Source of the DNA: Croceibacterium_B sp963783195
Lineage (GTDB): Bacteria; Pseudomonadota; Alphaproteobacteria; Sphingomonadales; Sphingomonadaceae
Length of the DNA stretch: 64,000 nt
Assembly: GCA_963783195.1 (NCBI GenBank)
Contig: CAWAMV010000004.1
Coordinates: 1,798,001 to 1,862,000 of the forward strand
Direction of reading: 5' to 3'
This document shows, in pieces, positions 34,636 to 43,616 of this stretch. A program made the position numbers and the translations under genes. Each line of letters begins with the position of its first letter. Position 1 is the first letter of the stretch. The notes beneath the pieces were generated by a model, which searched no databases, was not told the DNA's origin, and worked only from the letters and a program-made list of their open reading frames with translations.

Positions 34636-35526
34636 ATGATGACGAGTGCCGAAATGGCCGCAAAGATGGCCGAAGGAAACGGCTTCATCGCCGCGCTGGA
34701 CCAGTCTGGTGGATCGACGCCCAAGGCCCTGCGCGGGTATGGCATCGACGATTCCGACTGGTCGGGCGACGATGAAATGTTCGCCAGGATCCACGAGATG
34801 CGCACCCGCATCATCAAGTCGCCCAGCTTTTCGAATGGCAAGGTCATTGGGGCCATCCTGTTCGAAAGGACAATGGACGGCGACGTCGACGGCACTCCTG
34901 TGCCGCAGGCGCTGATCGAGCGCGGCATCGTCCCCTTCATCAAGATCGACAAGGGTCTGGAAGACGAAGAAGACGGCGTCCAGATGATGAAGCCGATGCC
35001 GGGTCTGAAGGACCTGCTGGCGCGGGCCAAGGAACTGGGCGTGTTCGGCACGAAGGAACGCTCTGTCATCAACAAGGCGAGCCCGACCGGAATCGGCGCG
35101 ATCGTTTCACAACAGTTCGAAGTCGGAAAACAGGTGATCGGACATGGGCTCATGCCCATTCTCGAACCGGAGTATTCCATCAACGCCAAGGACCGCGCCG
35201 AGGGCGAGAAAATCCTCAGGGACGAGATCCTCAAGCAGCTCACCGCGATGGAAGATGGTCAGCAAGTCATGCTGAAGCTCTCGATCCCGGTGGAGGCCGG
35301 TCTTTACAAGGATCTGGTTGGTCATCCCAAAGTCCTGGCGGTCGTCGCACTTTCGGGCGGCTATTCGACCGAAGAAGCGTGCGAGGAACTCGCCAAGAAC
35401 CCCGGCATGATCGCCAGCTTCAGCCGCGGCCTGCTGCAGGACCTGCGCGCCCAGCAAAGCGACGAGGAGTTCGACCAGGCGCTCGGCGCGGCAATCGACC
35501 AGATCCACGCGGCCTCGGTCGCCTGA
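34636..35526 (+). CDS. fda: Fructose-bisphosphate aldolase, class I
   Basis: Schiff-base (metal-independent) aldolase interconverting fructose 1,6-bisphosphate and triose phosphates. 296 residues from the ATG at 34636. The start FIAALDQSGGSTPKAL and IGAILFERTMD, FIKIDKGLEDE, IGHGLMPILEPEYSI and MLKLSIPVEAGLY blocks match the bacterial class I (Fda) type rather than the zinc class II enzyme; lysines in KIDK and KLSIP are the candidate Schiff-base region. AGAGGTGAT precedes the start; the longer upstream frame is rejected on similarity. Confidence 0.92.
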   Translation: MMTSAEMAAKMAEGNGFIAALDQSGGSTPKALRGYGIDDSDWSGDDEMFARIHEMRTRIIKSPSFSNGKVIGAILFERTMDGDVDGTPVPQALIERGIVPFIKIDKGLEDEEDGVQMMKPMPGLKDLLARAKELGVFGTKERSVINKASPTGIGAIVSQQFEVGKQVIGHGLMPILEPEYSINAKDRAEGEKILRDEILKQLTAMEDGQQVMLKLSIPVEAGLYKDLVGHPKVLAVVALSGGYSTEEACEELAKNPGMIASFSRGLLQDLRAQQSDEEFDQALGAAIDQIHAASVA

Positions 35527-35619
35527 GGCCTGGCCTCGGCGGTCGCGGTATCGCCTGCAACTGCGGAATCTTCCTTCCCGTTCCGTCATTGATGCGACTC
35601 GCATCGAGGAGGGAACGGG

Positions 35620-36655
35620 ATGTGGAAGCTGGCGCTTCGAACGGCCATTGCCGCCGGGTGTGCGGCCCTCGCCGCGGGCGCGGCCATGAGCGGTGGTGGG
35701 GAGGTCCGCGCAGCCACGGTGTCGGCCGCTCTCGTGCCGCCCGGCGCGGCGGCGCCGGTTTCGGTCATGTCCTACAATGTCGAAGGCCTACCGCCCCCGG
35801 CTCGCTTTGGGCGGAGCGATTCGATCAACCGGATCGGGGCAGGCCTGGCGCTGATGCGCGGGGAGGGGCGGCAACCGCACGTCGTCCTGCTGCAGGAGGC
35901 ATTTCGCGGCACGTCCGATCACATCGCGCAGGCCGGGGGCTATCGCTACCGCGCGCACGGGCCCTCGGCAGATGCGGTGAACGATGCGCACCCGCCCGAT
36001 GGCGACGCCCGCGAGTTCGCGGCGACCGCATCCCTGCTCAAGGGCGAGAGCGCGGGAAAGTGGCTCGATAGCGGCCTAGCGATCCTGTCCGATTATCCAA
36101 TCGTTCGGGTCGAACGGACGGCGTTCCCCCGATGGGCCTGTGCCGGGTTCGATTGCCTCGCCAACAAGGGTGTGCTCATCGCGTGGATTGCCATGCCCGG
36201 TGCGCGGGGACCCGTGGCGTTCGTCGACACCCATCTCAACTCGCGCAAGGCCTCGGGCGTGGATCCCGTTCGGGCCGACAGAGCTTACGCTTACCAGCTC
36301 CAAAACCTTCGTTCACTGCTGCGAGCCCGCATTCCCGCGAGCCGACCGGTTTTCCTTGGCGGCGATTTCAACGTGGGCAGGTCGCCGAACTCGCCTCGCC
36401 ATCGCGCGGCAGGGGCTTCTCGTCGGTGCGCATGACGTGGACGTGATCGCCACCCACGATCCCTCGCTGGTACCGGAGAAGGCCCGGCCCGACTTCAACG
36501 CCTTGGTGCAGCGTGACAAGGACTTCCTGTTCTTCCGTGGAAGCGAGCGCTGGCCGCTCAAGATGGCGCGCCTGACGGTTCCTTTCGGTCAGGCCGCCAA
36601 CGGCTCGAGCCTGTCCGACCATCTCGGTTACGCGGTCACGTTCAGTTCCCGGTGA
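35620..36655 (+). CDS. Exported endonuclease/exonuclease/phosphatase-family protein, one frameshift
   Basis: Metal-dependent phosphodiesterase fold (DNase I-like). A signal peptide (WKLALRTAIAAGCAALAAGAAM) is followed by MSYNVEGL, LQEAF (metal Glu), DTHLNS, GGDFNVG and a final SDHLGY, the usual EEP active-site set. Substrate could be nucleic acid, phospholipid or an inositol phosphate; it cannot be told. The frame needs one base removed at about 36391 (after GDFNVGRSPN) to continue to RLAIARQGLLVGAHDVDVIA and end at 36655; the corrected length is 344 residues. The C-terminal 14 bases overlap the convergent lipoprotein gene. Confidence 0.75.
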
Positions 36656-37064
36656 CCGCCCGGTCGCGGCTTTCGTAAACGAAGCGATATTCTTCTGCCT
36701 GGGTCTCGTGGTCCGTGGTCTTTTCCGGCGTGCCCGAAACGAGCGCAATCACCCGGCCGTGCGTGCCGTATGTTTCGCCCAGCGTGATGTTCCCCGTATC
36801 GCGCCAGCCGGCGCCGTCGATACGGGTCTGGACGATCAGCCGTCCCGCCCACACGCAGCGGGCGTTCATCGGGCAGCGGCTGTCCTCGACCACCTTCATC
36901 GGCGTCACGACGATATCGCCCACGCGAACCGGTTGGCGCAGGTGAACCGCTGTTCCCTCCGCGGCCGGCGTGCCTTCTACGATGGGAGCGTTGGGAACGG
37001 CCACGCAGGCGCCGAGCGGCGCAGTTACAAGGGCGAGGGCGGCGAGTGCGAAGCGTTTTGTCAT
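36642..37064 (-). CDS. Putative lipoprotein of unknown function
   Basis: 140 residues from the ATG at 37064-37062. The signal sequence MTKRFALAALALVTAPLGAC ends in a lipobox with Cys at residue 20. The mature part has VRVGDIVVTPMKVVEDSRCPMNARCVWAGR, a motif with two closely spaced cysteines followed by Trp that recurs in small exported alphaproteobacterial proteins. No enzymatic motif. The longer upstream frame overlaps the divergent thiE gene and is not supported. Confidence 0.72.
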   Translation of the reverse strand: MTKRFALAALALVTAPLGACVAVPNAPIVEGTPAAEGTAVHLRQPVRVGDIVVTPMKVVEDSRCPMNARCVWAGRLIVQTRIDGAGWRDTGNITLGETYGTHGRVIALVSGTPEKTTDHETQAEEYRFVYESRDRAVTGN

Positions 37065-37142
37065 ATGGCCTGCAAACGCCCGGTCGGCTGTCGGTTTCCT
37101 GAATGGCTTGGCGCGTCGCGCGTGGCGGGATAGGAGGCGCTG

Positions 37143-37772
37143 GTGACGGCCAAAGATCGAACTACCGAGCTCTACCTCATCTCTCCCCTCGACGTATCGG
37201 GCGGCTTTCCCGATCGACTGCAACGGGCCCTGGACGCGGGCGATGTCGCCGCGTTTCAGTTTCGCGTGAAAGGTGTGGACCAGCACGAGGCCGCCCGGCT
37301 TGCCGAGCCCCTGCAGGCGATCTGCGCGGCCCGCGAGGTGGCCTTTGTGGTCAATGACAGCATCTCTCTTGCCAGGCGACTAGGCGCCGACGGGGTCCAT
37401 CTGGGCCAGCAGGACGGTACCGTTCAGGAGGCGCGCGATGCCCTGGGCCGCGAGGCGCAGATCGGGGTGACCTGCCACGCGAGCCGCCACCTGGCGATGG
37501 AAGCGGGCGAGGCGGGTGCGGACTACGTTGCGTTCGGATCCTTCTTCTCCAGCGAAACCAAGGCGAGCGAGCATCGCCCTGAGCCGGAGCTTCTGACCTG
37601 GTGGCAATCACTGTTCGAGGTCCCTTGCGTCGCGATAGGCGGAATAACTCCGGCCAATTGCAGCGCACTGGTCGAAGCGGGGGCGGATTTCATCGCCGTA
37701 AGCCACGCGGTCTGGGGCGGCGACGAGGCCGCGGCCATTCGTGACTTCGCGGCGGCAATCAGGGGGGAGTAA
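37143..37772 (+). CDS. thiE: Thiamine phosphate synthase
   Basis: Couples the hydroxymethylpyrimidine and thiazole moieties to form thiamine phosphate. 209 residues from GTG at 37143, with AGGAGG ten bases upstream. The barrel shows QFRVKG, VNDSISLARRLGADGVHLGQQD, GVTCHAS, GADYVAFGSFFSSETK and AIGGITPANCSALVEAGADFIAV, with the Asp of VNDS and Lys of KG as expected for pyrophosphate and Mg. No TPP riboswitch signature was seen in the 78 bases before it. It is followed within six bases by the OPT transporter gene. Confidence 0.93.
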   Translation: MTAKDRTTELYLISPLDVSGGFPDRLQRALDAGDVAAFQFRVKGVDQHEAARLAEPLQAICAAREVAFVVNDSISLARRLGADGVHLGQQDGTVQEARDALGREAQIGVTCHASRHLAMEAGEAGADYVAFGSFFSSETKASEHRPEPELLTWWQSLFEVPCVAIGGITPANCSALVEAGADFIAVSHAVWGGDEAAAIRDFAAAIRGE

Positions 37773-37778
37773 GCGGGC

Positions 37779-39740
37779 TTGGGCGTAACGAAAGAGGCGC
37801 CTCGGCGCGAACTCACCTGGCGTGCGATCCTACTGGGTGGTGCGCTGACCTTCATCTTCGCCGCCGCCAATGTCTATTTCGGCCTCAGGGTCGGCCTGAC
37901 CTTTTCCACGGCGCTCCCCGCAGCGGTCATCTCGATGGCGCTGCTGCGCTCGTTTCCCGACAACACCCTGGTCGAAAACAATATCACGCAGACGATCTGC
38001 AGCGCGGCGGGAGCGGTCGCGACGATCATCTTCGTGCTCCCGGGGCTCGTGATGGTCGGATGGTGGCAGGACTTTCCGTACTGGACCACCGTGGCGGTCT
38101 GTTCGGTGGGCGGCATCATGGGCGTCATGATGTCTGTGCCGCTGCGCCGGGCCTTGGTGGTCAACTCGCCGTTGCCCTATCCCGAGGGCATCGCCGGGGC
38201 CGAGGTGCTCAAGGTGGGCGCTGCAACGGCAGAGGGGGCAGCGGAGAGCCGGTTCGGTCTGCGTACAATGATCCTGGGTGGCGGGCTGGCCGCGGCAATG
38301 GCGCTGCTCAGCTCCCTGGGCCTCGCGGCGGCCGAGGTCGCGCGCAACTTCAGAATCGGGGCGAGCGCCACCGGTTTCGGCTCGACCACCTCGCTCGGGC
38401 TTGTCGCCATCGGCCATCTGATCGGCATAGCGGCGGGCCTGGCGCTCCTCGTCGGGACGCTTATCGCCTGGGGCGTTCTGATGCCGATCATGACGTTCGG
38501 CACGAGCGGCCCTGTAGACGAGGTCGTGGCGACCGTGTTCTCCGAACAGGTGCGCTTCATCGGCGCCGGTGCCATCGCGGTAGCGGCGATCTGGACTCTG
38601 TTGAAGCTGGTCAAACCCATCGCGGCCGGGCTGGCCGGTGTCGCCGCCGCCCAACGCGCCCGCCGCGATGGGGCGGTACTCGAACTGACCGAGCGGGACC
38701 TGCCGGGCCCCATTGTCTATGGCGTGACACTGCTGGCGCTGGTGCCGATCGGATGGATGCTGTGGTCCTTCGTGCAGGGCGGCCCGCTGGCGGAGAACTT
38801 CGGCGTTGCGCTGGCCGCCACGCTGGTATTCGTACTTGTCATCGGTGCTGTCGTGGCGGCGGTGACCGGCTACATGGCCGGGCTCGTGGGCACATCGAAC
38901 AGCCCTGTCTCTGGCGTGGGCATCCTGTCGATCATCATTGCCGCGGTCATGGTGGCCGCGCTTTTCCCAGGCGAGCATTCGGCGGCGGAAACACGAGCGC
39001 TCGTGGCGTTTGCGCTGTTTGCCACGGCCTTCGTCTTCGGCATCGCGCTCGTATCGAACGACAACCTGCAGGACCTGAAGACCGGTCAGCTCGTGGGTTC
39101 GACGCCGTGGAAGCAGCAGCTCGCCCTGATCATCGGCATCGTCTGCGGCAGCCTGGTCATTCCCCCTGTGCTGAACATGCTCAACGGCAGCCTCGGTTTC
39201 GCCGGCGCGCCGAATGCGGGGCCGGGTGCCTTGCCTGCTCCTCAGGCCTCACTCATTTCCGGGCTCGCGCAAGGCGTTCTGGGTGGCACTCTGCGGTGGG
39301 ACCTGCTCGGCATCGGCGGCGGGATCATCGCAGCGGTGATCGCTATCGACGAGTGGCTCGGCCTGCGCGCCGCAGGCCGGGGTGCGAGGGGCATGCGCCT
39401 GCCTCCGCTCGCCGTCGCGATGGGCATGTATCTTCCCGTGGTCCTGATTTTTTCTGCGGTGATCGGCGCGTTCATCGGTCATGCGTGGGATCGGCGGGCA
39501 GACCGTCAGGCGAACACCGACCTGCTCAAGCGCAGTGGGGTTTTGCTGGCGACGGGGATGGTGGTGGGCGACAGCCTGTTCGGGCTTCTCACGACGGGCC
39601 TTGTCGGGGCCTTCGGCGACAATCCGCTGACCGTTTTCGATATCGGCGGAGGGGCCGAAGTCGTCGCCCTTGCCGCCGGGGCGCTGATGCTCTGGTACGG
39701 TTACCGCCGCACCGCAACGCAGGCGGCACGGGTCAGCTAG
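37779..39740 (+). CDS. OPT-family oligopeptide transporter
   Basis: A 653-residue polytopic membrane protein with roughly 14-16 hydrophobic segments. The N-terminal ELTWRAILLGGALTFIFAAANVYFGLRVGLTFSTALPAAV and NNITQTICSAAGAV are characteristic of the bacterial OPT branch, as are PLPYPEGIAGAEVLK and GTSNSPVSGVGILS. Substrates of this branch may be small peptides or metal-chelate complexes, driven by protons. The start is TTG at 37779 with GGGGGGAG upstream; the spacing from thiE suggests one mRNA, but a functional link to thiamine is not shown. Confidence 0.9.
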   Translation: MGVTKEAPRRELTWRAILLGGALTFIFAAANVYFGLRVGLTFSTALPAAVISMALLRSFPDNTLVENNITQTICSAAGAVATIIFVLPGLVMVGWWQDFPYWTTVAVCSVGGIMGVMMSVPLRRALVVNSPLPYPEGIAGAEVLKVGAATAEGAAESRFGLRTMILGGGLAAAMALLSSLGLAAAEVARNFRIGASATGFGSTTSLGLVAIGHLIGIAAGLALLVGTLIAWGVLMPIMTFGTSGPVDEVVATVFSEQVRFIGAGAIAVAAIWTLLKLVKPIAAGLAGVAAAQRARRDGAVLELTERDLPGPIVYGVTLLALVPIGWMLWSFVQGGPLAENFGVALAATLVFVLVIGAVVAAVTGYMAGLVGTSNSPVSGVGILSIIIAAVMVAALFPGEHSAAETRALVAFALFATAFVFGIALVSNDNLQDLKTGQLVGSTPWKQQLALIIGIVCGSLVIPPVLNMLNGSLGFAGAPNAGPGALPAPQASLISGLAQGVLGGTLRWDLLGIGGGIIAAVIAIDEWLGLRAAGRGARGMRLPPLAVAMGMYLPVVLIFSAVIGAFIGHAWDRRADRQANTDLLKRSGVLLATGMVVGDSLFGLLTTGLVGAFGDNPLTVFDIGGGAEVVALAAGALMLWYGYRRTATQAARVS

Positions 39741-39742
39741 GA

Positions 39743-39748
39743 TATAAT
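39743..39748 (+). promoter_or_regulatory. Possible -10 box for the L,D-transpeptidase gene
   Basis: A perfect TATAAT lies 68 bases before the ATG at 39816, just after the OPT stop codon. No convincing -35 hexamer is present 17 bases upstream, so strength is uncertain. Confidence 0.4.
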
Positions 39749-39815
39749 TCGGCTTCCGGCCGTTCTCTCCTGCGAGACACAGGGCGGGGTGCGCCCTGCT
39801 TATCCGGGAGACCAC

Positions 39816-41072
39816 ATGCGTACCATCATCGCTGCCGCTTCACTCCTTGCGCTGGCTGCCTGCGGAATGAACGGCGCAGACACCGATTCCGACGACCAGG
39901 AGGCGGCGGCAGCCGCCGACAGGATGTCGGTCGACGAGAACGCCGCCGACACCATGCGGTCGAACGATCCCGCGCCAGGCGAGATGTCACGGGTCGACAT
40001 TCCCGATCCTGAAGACCGCCCGACGATGCAGTTGCAGGTCGTTCTCGACCGTCAGGGCTTCGGTCCCGGCGTGATCGACGGCAAGATGGGTATGAGCACA
40101 AGCAACGCTATCGAAGGCTTTCAGGAGGCTAACGGCCTCGAGACGACCGGCAAGCTGGACGACGAAACCAAGGCGGCACTCGACAAATGGAAGAACATCG
40201 GCGCGACGCGGGTCGTAACGATCCCCCAGGACTGGGGTGCGAAGACCTACGAGGACATTCCCGACGATCCTGCCGAGCAGGCGAAGATGCAGCGGCTCGG
40301 CTACGAATCGCTCGACGAGCGCATTGCCGAGCGCTTTCATACCACCGTCGAGGTGCTCAAGATGCTCAACCCCGGCGGGAAACCTGCCGGAATGGACCAG
40401 GCAAGGACGGATCCCTCCCGGTCGTCGTCCACCACGCCCTCGCCAACGGCCTCTCCCTCCGGCTCTCCGGCTCCATCGCCCAGCGGGTCGCTCGGCACTA
40501 GCGCGAGCGGCTCGTCATCGGGCTCTGATTCACTCTTTCAGGCAGGCCAGATGGTTCGGGTGCCCAACATCGGTGCCGATCACATCGTGGCCGACAAAGT
40601 GCAGGACAAGGGATGGCAGCAGACGCTCGCCTCGCTGGGCGTCGGTACCGAACAGCCGCACGTGGCGAAGATCGTGGTCGACAAGTCGGGCGATTGGCTC
40701 AAGGGCTACGACGAAGCGGGCAAGCTGGTTGCGATGTTCACCGTCACCACGGGTTCGACCCACGATCCGCTGCCGCTCGGCACCTGGGGCATTACCGGGA
40801 TAAGTCACAACCCGCCTTTCTCCTACGATCCGGACCTGTTCTGGGATGTTCCCAACAGCGAACAGGATCGCCAGCTTCCGCCCGGCCCGAACGGGCCGGT
40901 GGGGATTGTCTGGATCGACCTGACGAAGGAGCATTATGGCATCCACGGGACCTCTGCGCCGTCGACCATCGGCCGCGTTCAGAGCCACGGATGCGTGCGG
41001 CTGACCAACTGGGACGCGGCGCGTCTCGCGGAAATGGTCGACCAGAAGACGAAGGTCGTTTTCCAGGCCTGA
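39816..41072 (+). CDS. L,D-transpeptidase lipoprotein (YkuD) with peptidoglycan-binding domain
   Basis: Predicted to make 3-3 cross-links or attach proteins in the peptidoglycan. 418 residues: lipobox LAAC at about residue 12, an acidic linker, a PG_binding_1 domain (LQVVLDRQGFGPGVIDGKMG...ALDKW, about 75-125), a LysM-like region, a Ser/Pro/Thr-rich linker near residues 200-235, then the YkuD domain with VDKSGDWLKGYDEAG and the catalytic HGTSAPSTIGRVQSHGCVRLTNWDA (His and Cys in SHGCVRL). GGGAG precedes the ATG at 39816. Followed after four bases by an M23 protein gene, likely one transcription unit. Confidence 0.92.
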   Translation: MRTIIAAASLLALAACGMNGADTDSDDQEAAAAADRMSVDENAADTMRSNDPAPGEMSRVDIPDPEDRPTMQLQVVLDRQGFGPGVIDGKMGMSTSNAIEGFQEANGLETTGKLDDETKAALDKWKNIGATRVVTIPQDWGAKTYEDIPDDPAEQAKMQRLGYESLDERIAERFHTTVEVLKMLNPGGKPAGMDQARTDPSRSSSTTPSPTASPSGSPAPSPSGSLGTSASGSSSGSDSLFQAGQMVRVPNIGADHIVADKVQDKGWQQTLASLGVGTEQPHVAKIVVDKSGDWLKGYDEAGKLVAMFTVTTGSTHDPLPLGTWGITGISHNPPFSYDPDLFWDVPNSEQDRQLPPGPNGPVGIVWIDLTKEHYGIHGTSAPSTIGRVQSHGCVRLTNWDAARLAEMVDQKTKVVFQA

Positions 41073-41076
41073 TGCG

Positions 41077-41727
41077 ATGCGGGCCCGCGACCGCCTCCTG
41101 ACGATCGTCGTCACCGCCACGCTGACGTCGGCGGCGTGGATCCTGTTCGGCAGCATCTACTACGGGCGGCAGCCGGACGGGCAGCCAGAGCCTCGGCCCG
41201 TCCCGACCGCTTCGCCCACGCCAGGCCTGGTGACGGGGGCGGGCGCCGTTGGTAAATCGCCGGCGCCCCGCGCGCCTGTGCAGGACAAGGTCTCGAACTA
41301 CGTCATCCCGGTAGCGGGTATCGGGGCCGCCCAACTGAGCGACACCTTCGCGGACCGGCGCGGCGGCGGATCGAGACTGCACGAGGCGCTCGACATCATG
41401 GCGCCTCGCGGAACGCCGGTCGTCGCCGCCGCGGCGGGAACGGTCGAGAAGCTGTTCCTGTCAGACGCGGGCGGCCAGACCGTCTACGAGCGATCGCCTG
41501 ACGGGCGAACGATCTACTACTACGCGCACCTCGATGAATATGCCCCCGGCCTGAAGGAAGGGGATGTGCTGGCTCCTGGCGATCCTGTGGGCACCGTCGG
41601 TTTCACCGGAAACGCCAGCCCAGCTGGGCCGCACCTTCATTTCGCCATCATGCAGACCACTCCCGATTCCAAGTGGTGGGAGCCTGCTACAGCGGTCAAT
41701 CCCTATCCGTTGCTCACTGGCCGATAG
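41077..41727 (+). CDS. M23-family peptidase domain protein
   Basis: 216 residues with an N-terminal signal anchor (LLTIVVTATLTSAAWILFGSI), a Pro-rich stretch and a C-terminal LytM domain. The zinc site is complete: HEALDIMAP (H-xxx-D) and HLHF (HxH), with the intermediate YYYAHLDEYAP. LytM domains cut peptide cross-links in the cell wall or activate amidases. Adjacent to the L,D-transpeptidase, which suggests coordinated wall remodelling. Confidence 0.92.
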   Translation: MRARDRLLTIVVTATLTSAAWILFGSIYYGRQPDGQPEPRPVPTASPTPGLVTGAGAVGKSPAPRAPVQDKVSNYVIPVAGIGAAQLSDTFADRRGGGSRLHEALDIMAPRGTPVVAAAAGTVEKLFLSDAGGQTVYERSPDGRTIYYYAHLDEYAPGLKEGDVLAPGDPVGTVGFTGNASPAGPHLHFAIMQTTPDSKWWEPATAVNPYPLLTGR

Positions 41728-41730
41728 GGA

Positions 41731-42075
41731 TCAGCGGCCGATGCGGACACACCGCAAGCGCCCGAGGGAGCCGTCAGGCTCGAGCTTGCGCATGACCTTG
41801 CTGCTCACGATGCGCCAAACCTCGCCGGCCCGCGGACCGCTCGTAAAGCGGACGGTGTCGCCCTGGCGCAAGTAAACCCCGTCGCCCCGGTCGGACTTGT
41901 AGCGGCTCGCGCTACGGATGCGGAAATCGACTTCCGGTTGCCGGATACCAGCGGCACCGGACGCATCGCCGGGCAGCTCGCAGGAATAGACGCCGCGCTC
42001 GGCAACGTCGATTTCGCCCTTCGCTGCCAGCGGAGCGGCGATGAGAACGAGGTACAGCAGGAGAGAGGACCGCAT
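41731..42075 (-). CDS. Exported protein of unknown function
   Basis: 114 residues with a signal peptide (MRSSLLLYLVLIAAPLAAKG) followed by a small beta-rich domain: GVYSCELPGDASG, DFRIRSASRYKSDRGDGVYLRQGDTVRFTSGPRAGE and a C-terminal Cys (LRCVRIGR) that could pair with the first. A start 12 bases upstream (42087) is also possible. I do not recognise a characterised family. It is divergent from efp and convergent with the M23 gene. Confidence 0.65.
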   Translation of the reverse strand: MRSSLLLYLVLIAAPLAAKGEIDVAERGVYSCELPGDASGAAGIRQPEVDFRIRSASRYKSDRGDGVYLRQGDTVRFTSGPRAGEVWRIVSSKVMRKLEPDGSLGRLRCVRIGR

Positions 42076-42169
42076 GGGCGCGCCCATAGCACGGGTGCGT
42101 TGCGCTTGCATGAACTGTCGCCTATGGCGCGCGCCAATCCCCGATAAGCTCTTTGACAAGGCAACGGCC

Positions 42170-42733
42170 ATGAAGATTTCCGGCGTGGACATTCGTCCCG
42201 GCAACATTCTTGAATACGAAGGCGGTATCTGGAAGGTCGCCAAGATCCAGCACACGCAGCCCGGCAAGGGCGGCGCGTACATGCAGGTTGAAATGAAGAA
42301 CCTGCAGGACGGCCGCAAGACGAACGTCCGCTTCCGCAGCGCCGACACGGTCGAGAAGGTCCGGCTCGATACCAAGGACTACCAGTTCCTCTACGAGGAC
42401 GGCGACATGCTCGTTTTCATGGACCAGGACACCTACGAGCAGATTACCCTGCCGAGCGACCTGCTGGGCGATGCCCGTGCGTTCCTGCAGGATGGAATGC
42501 AGGTCAGCCTCGAACTGTGGGACGAGAAGCCGATCAGCGTCGAGCTTCCGTCGCAGGTAGAGGCGACCATCGTCGAAGCCGACGCGGTGGTGAAGGGGCA
42601 GACCGCTTCCTCCAGCTACAAGCCCGCGCTGCTCGACAACGGCGTGCGCATCATGGTCCCGCCGCACATCGAGAGCGGGACGCGCATCGTGGTCGACGTC
42701 TACGAGCAGGCTTACGTCGGCAAGGCGGGCTGA
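42170..42733 (+). CDS. efp: Elongation factor P
   Basis: Binds the ribosome E site and relieves stalling at polyproline stretches. 187 residues, three beta domains: MKISGVDIRPGNILEYEGGIWKVAKIQHTQPGKGGAYMQ at the N-terminus, with the tip lysine in PGKGG, the site modified by lysylation in this branch of EF-P; the C-terminal domain begins near LPSQVEATIVEAD and ends with IVVDVYEQAYVGKAG-like residues. Its stop shares one base with the next start (TGATG). Confidence 0.97.
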   Translation: MKISGVDIRPGNILEYEGGIWKVAKIQHTQPGKGGAYMQVEMKNLQDGRKTNVRFRSADTVEKVRLDTKDYQFLYEDGDMLVFMDQDTYEQITLPSDLLGDARAFLQDGMQVSLELWDEKPISVELPSQVEATIVEADAVVKGQTASSSYKPALLDNGVRIMVPPHIESGTRIVVDVYEQAYVGKAG

Positions 42734-43554
42734 TGGCAGCCGTTTCGGGAATCATCCGCGTAATGGAGAAGGCGGCCCGCAAGGCGGGCGGTCAGCTTCG
42801 CCGCGACTTCGGCGAGGTCGAGCACCTTCAGGTCAGCCGCAAGGGCCCGGCCGACTTCGTCTCCAAGGCCGACATGAGGGCCGAGCGCACGATCTACGAC
42901 GAACTGCTCCACGCGCGCCCCGACTGGGGCTTCGTGATGGAGGAGGGCGGCACGATCGAAGGCGACGCGGGCAAGCCGCGCTGGATCGTCGACCCACTCG
43001 ACGGGACGAGCAACTTCCTCCACGGAATTCCGCACTTCTCGATCTCCATCGCGGTGCAGGAACCCAGGTTGGACGGCACGGGCTGGGGCGAGGTGAGCGC
43101 AGCGGTCGTCTACCAACCGATCACCGACGAGACTTTCTGGGCCGAAAAGACGCGCGGTTCATGGCTGCATGACGGCCGCCTGCGCGTATCCTCCCGCCGC
43201 TCGATGTCCGAAGCGCTGATCGCCACGGGCATTCCTTACGGCGGACACGGCGATTTCGCCGAGTGGTCGAAGATCTTCGCCGCCATCGGCCCGCAGGTCG
43301 CCGGGATTCGCCGCTACGGCTCGGCCGCGCTCGACCTCGCGTGGGTCGCTGCCGGTCGCTACGACGGGTTCTGGGAAAGCGGTCTGTCCCCCTGGGACAC
43401 GGCGGCCGGCTGTCTGCTCGTGCGCGAGGCGGGAGGCTTCGTCAGCGACTATCGCGGCCGTTCGCTGCCGATCTGCGATGCGCAGGTCCTGGCCGGAAAC
43501 GATCCCCTGCACTCCCGCCTGCACAAGGCAATAGCTGGGGCGATCAAGGTCTAG
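42733..43554 (+). CDS. suhB: Inositol monophosphatase family protein
   Basis: 273-residue Mg-dependent phosphatase. Active-site residues seen: EEGGTIEG (metal Glu), the DPLDGTSNFLHG loop with the two metal Asp residues and Thr, and WDTAAGCLLVREAGG (third metal Asp). In E. coli SuhB also assists rRNA antitermination; whether this protein does is not known. The ATG at 42733 overlaps the efp stop by one base, so they are co-translated. Confidence 0.92.
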   Translation: MAAVSGIIRVMEKAARKAGGQLRRDFGEVEHLQVSRKGPADFVSKADMRAERTIYDELLHARPDWGFVMEEGGTIEGDAGKPRWIVDPLDGTSNFLHGIPHFSISIAVQEPRLDGTGWGEVSAAVVYQPITDETFWAEKTRGSWLHDGRLRVSSRRSMSEALIATGIPYGGHGDFAEWSKIFAAIGPQVAGIRRYGSAALDLAWVAAGRYDGFWESGLSPWDTAAGCLLVREAGGFVSDYRGRSLPICDAQVLAGNDPLHSRLHKAIAGAIKV

Positions 43555-43616
43555 GCCCGAGTACCTAGCCCCCGGCTGACGAACACTTAGGGCGCCCGTG
43601 GCAGTGCGGTGGCTAC

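Noticed and set aside
37065..37142. TPP riboswitch before thiE
   Set aside because: The interval is only 78 bases and lacks the conserved CUGAGA and ACCUGA-type blocks.
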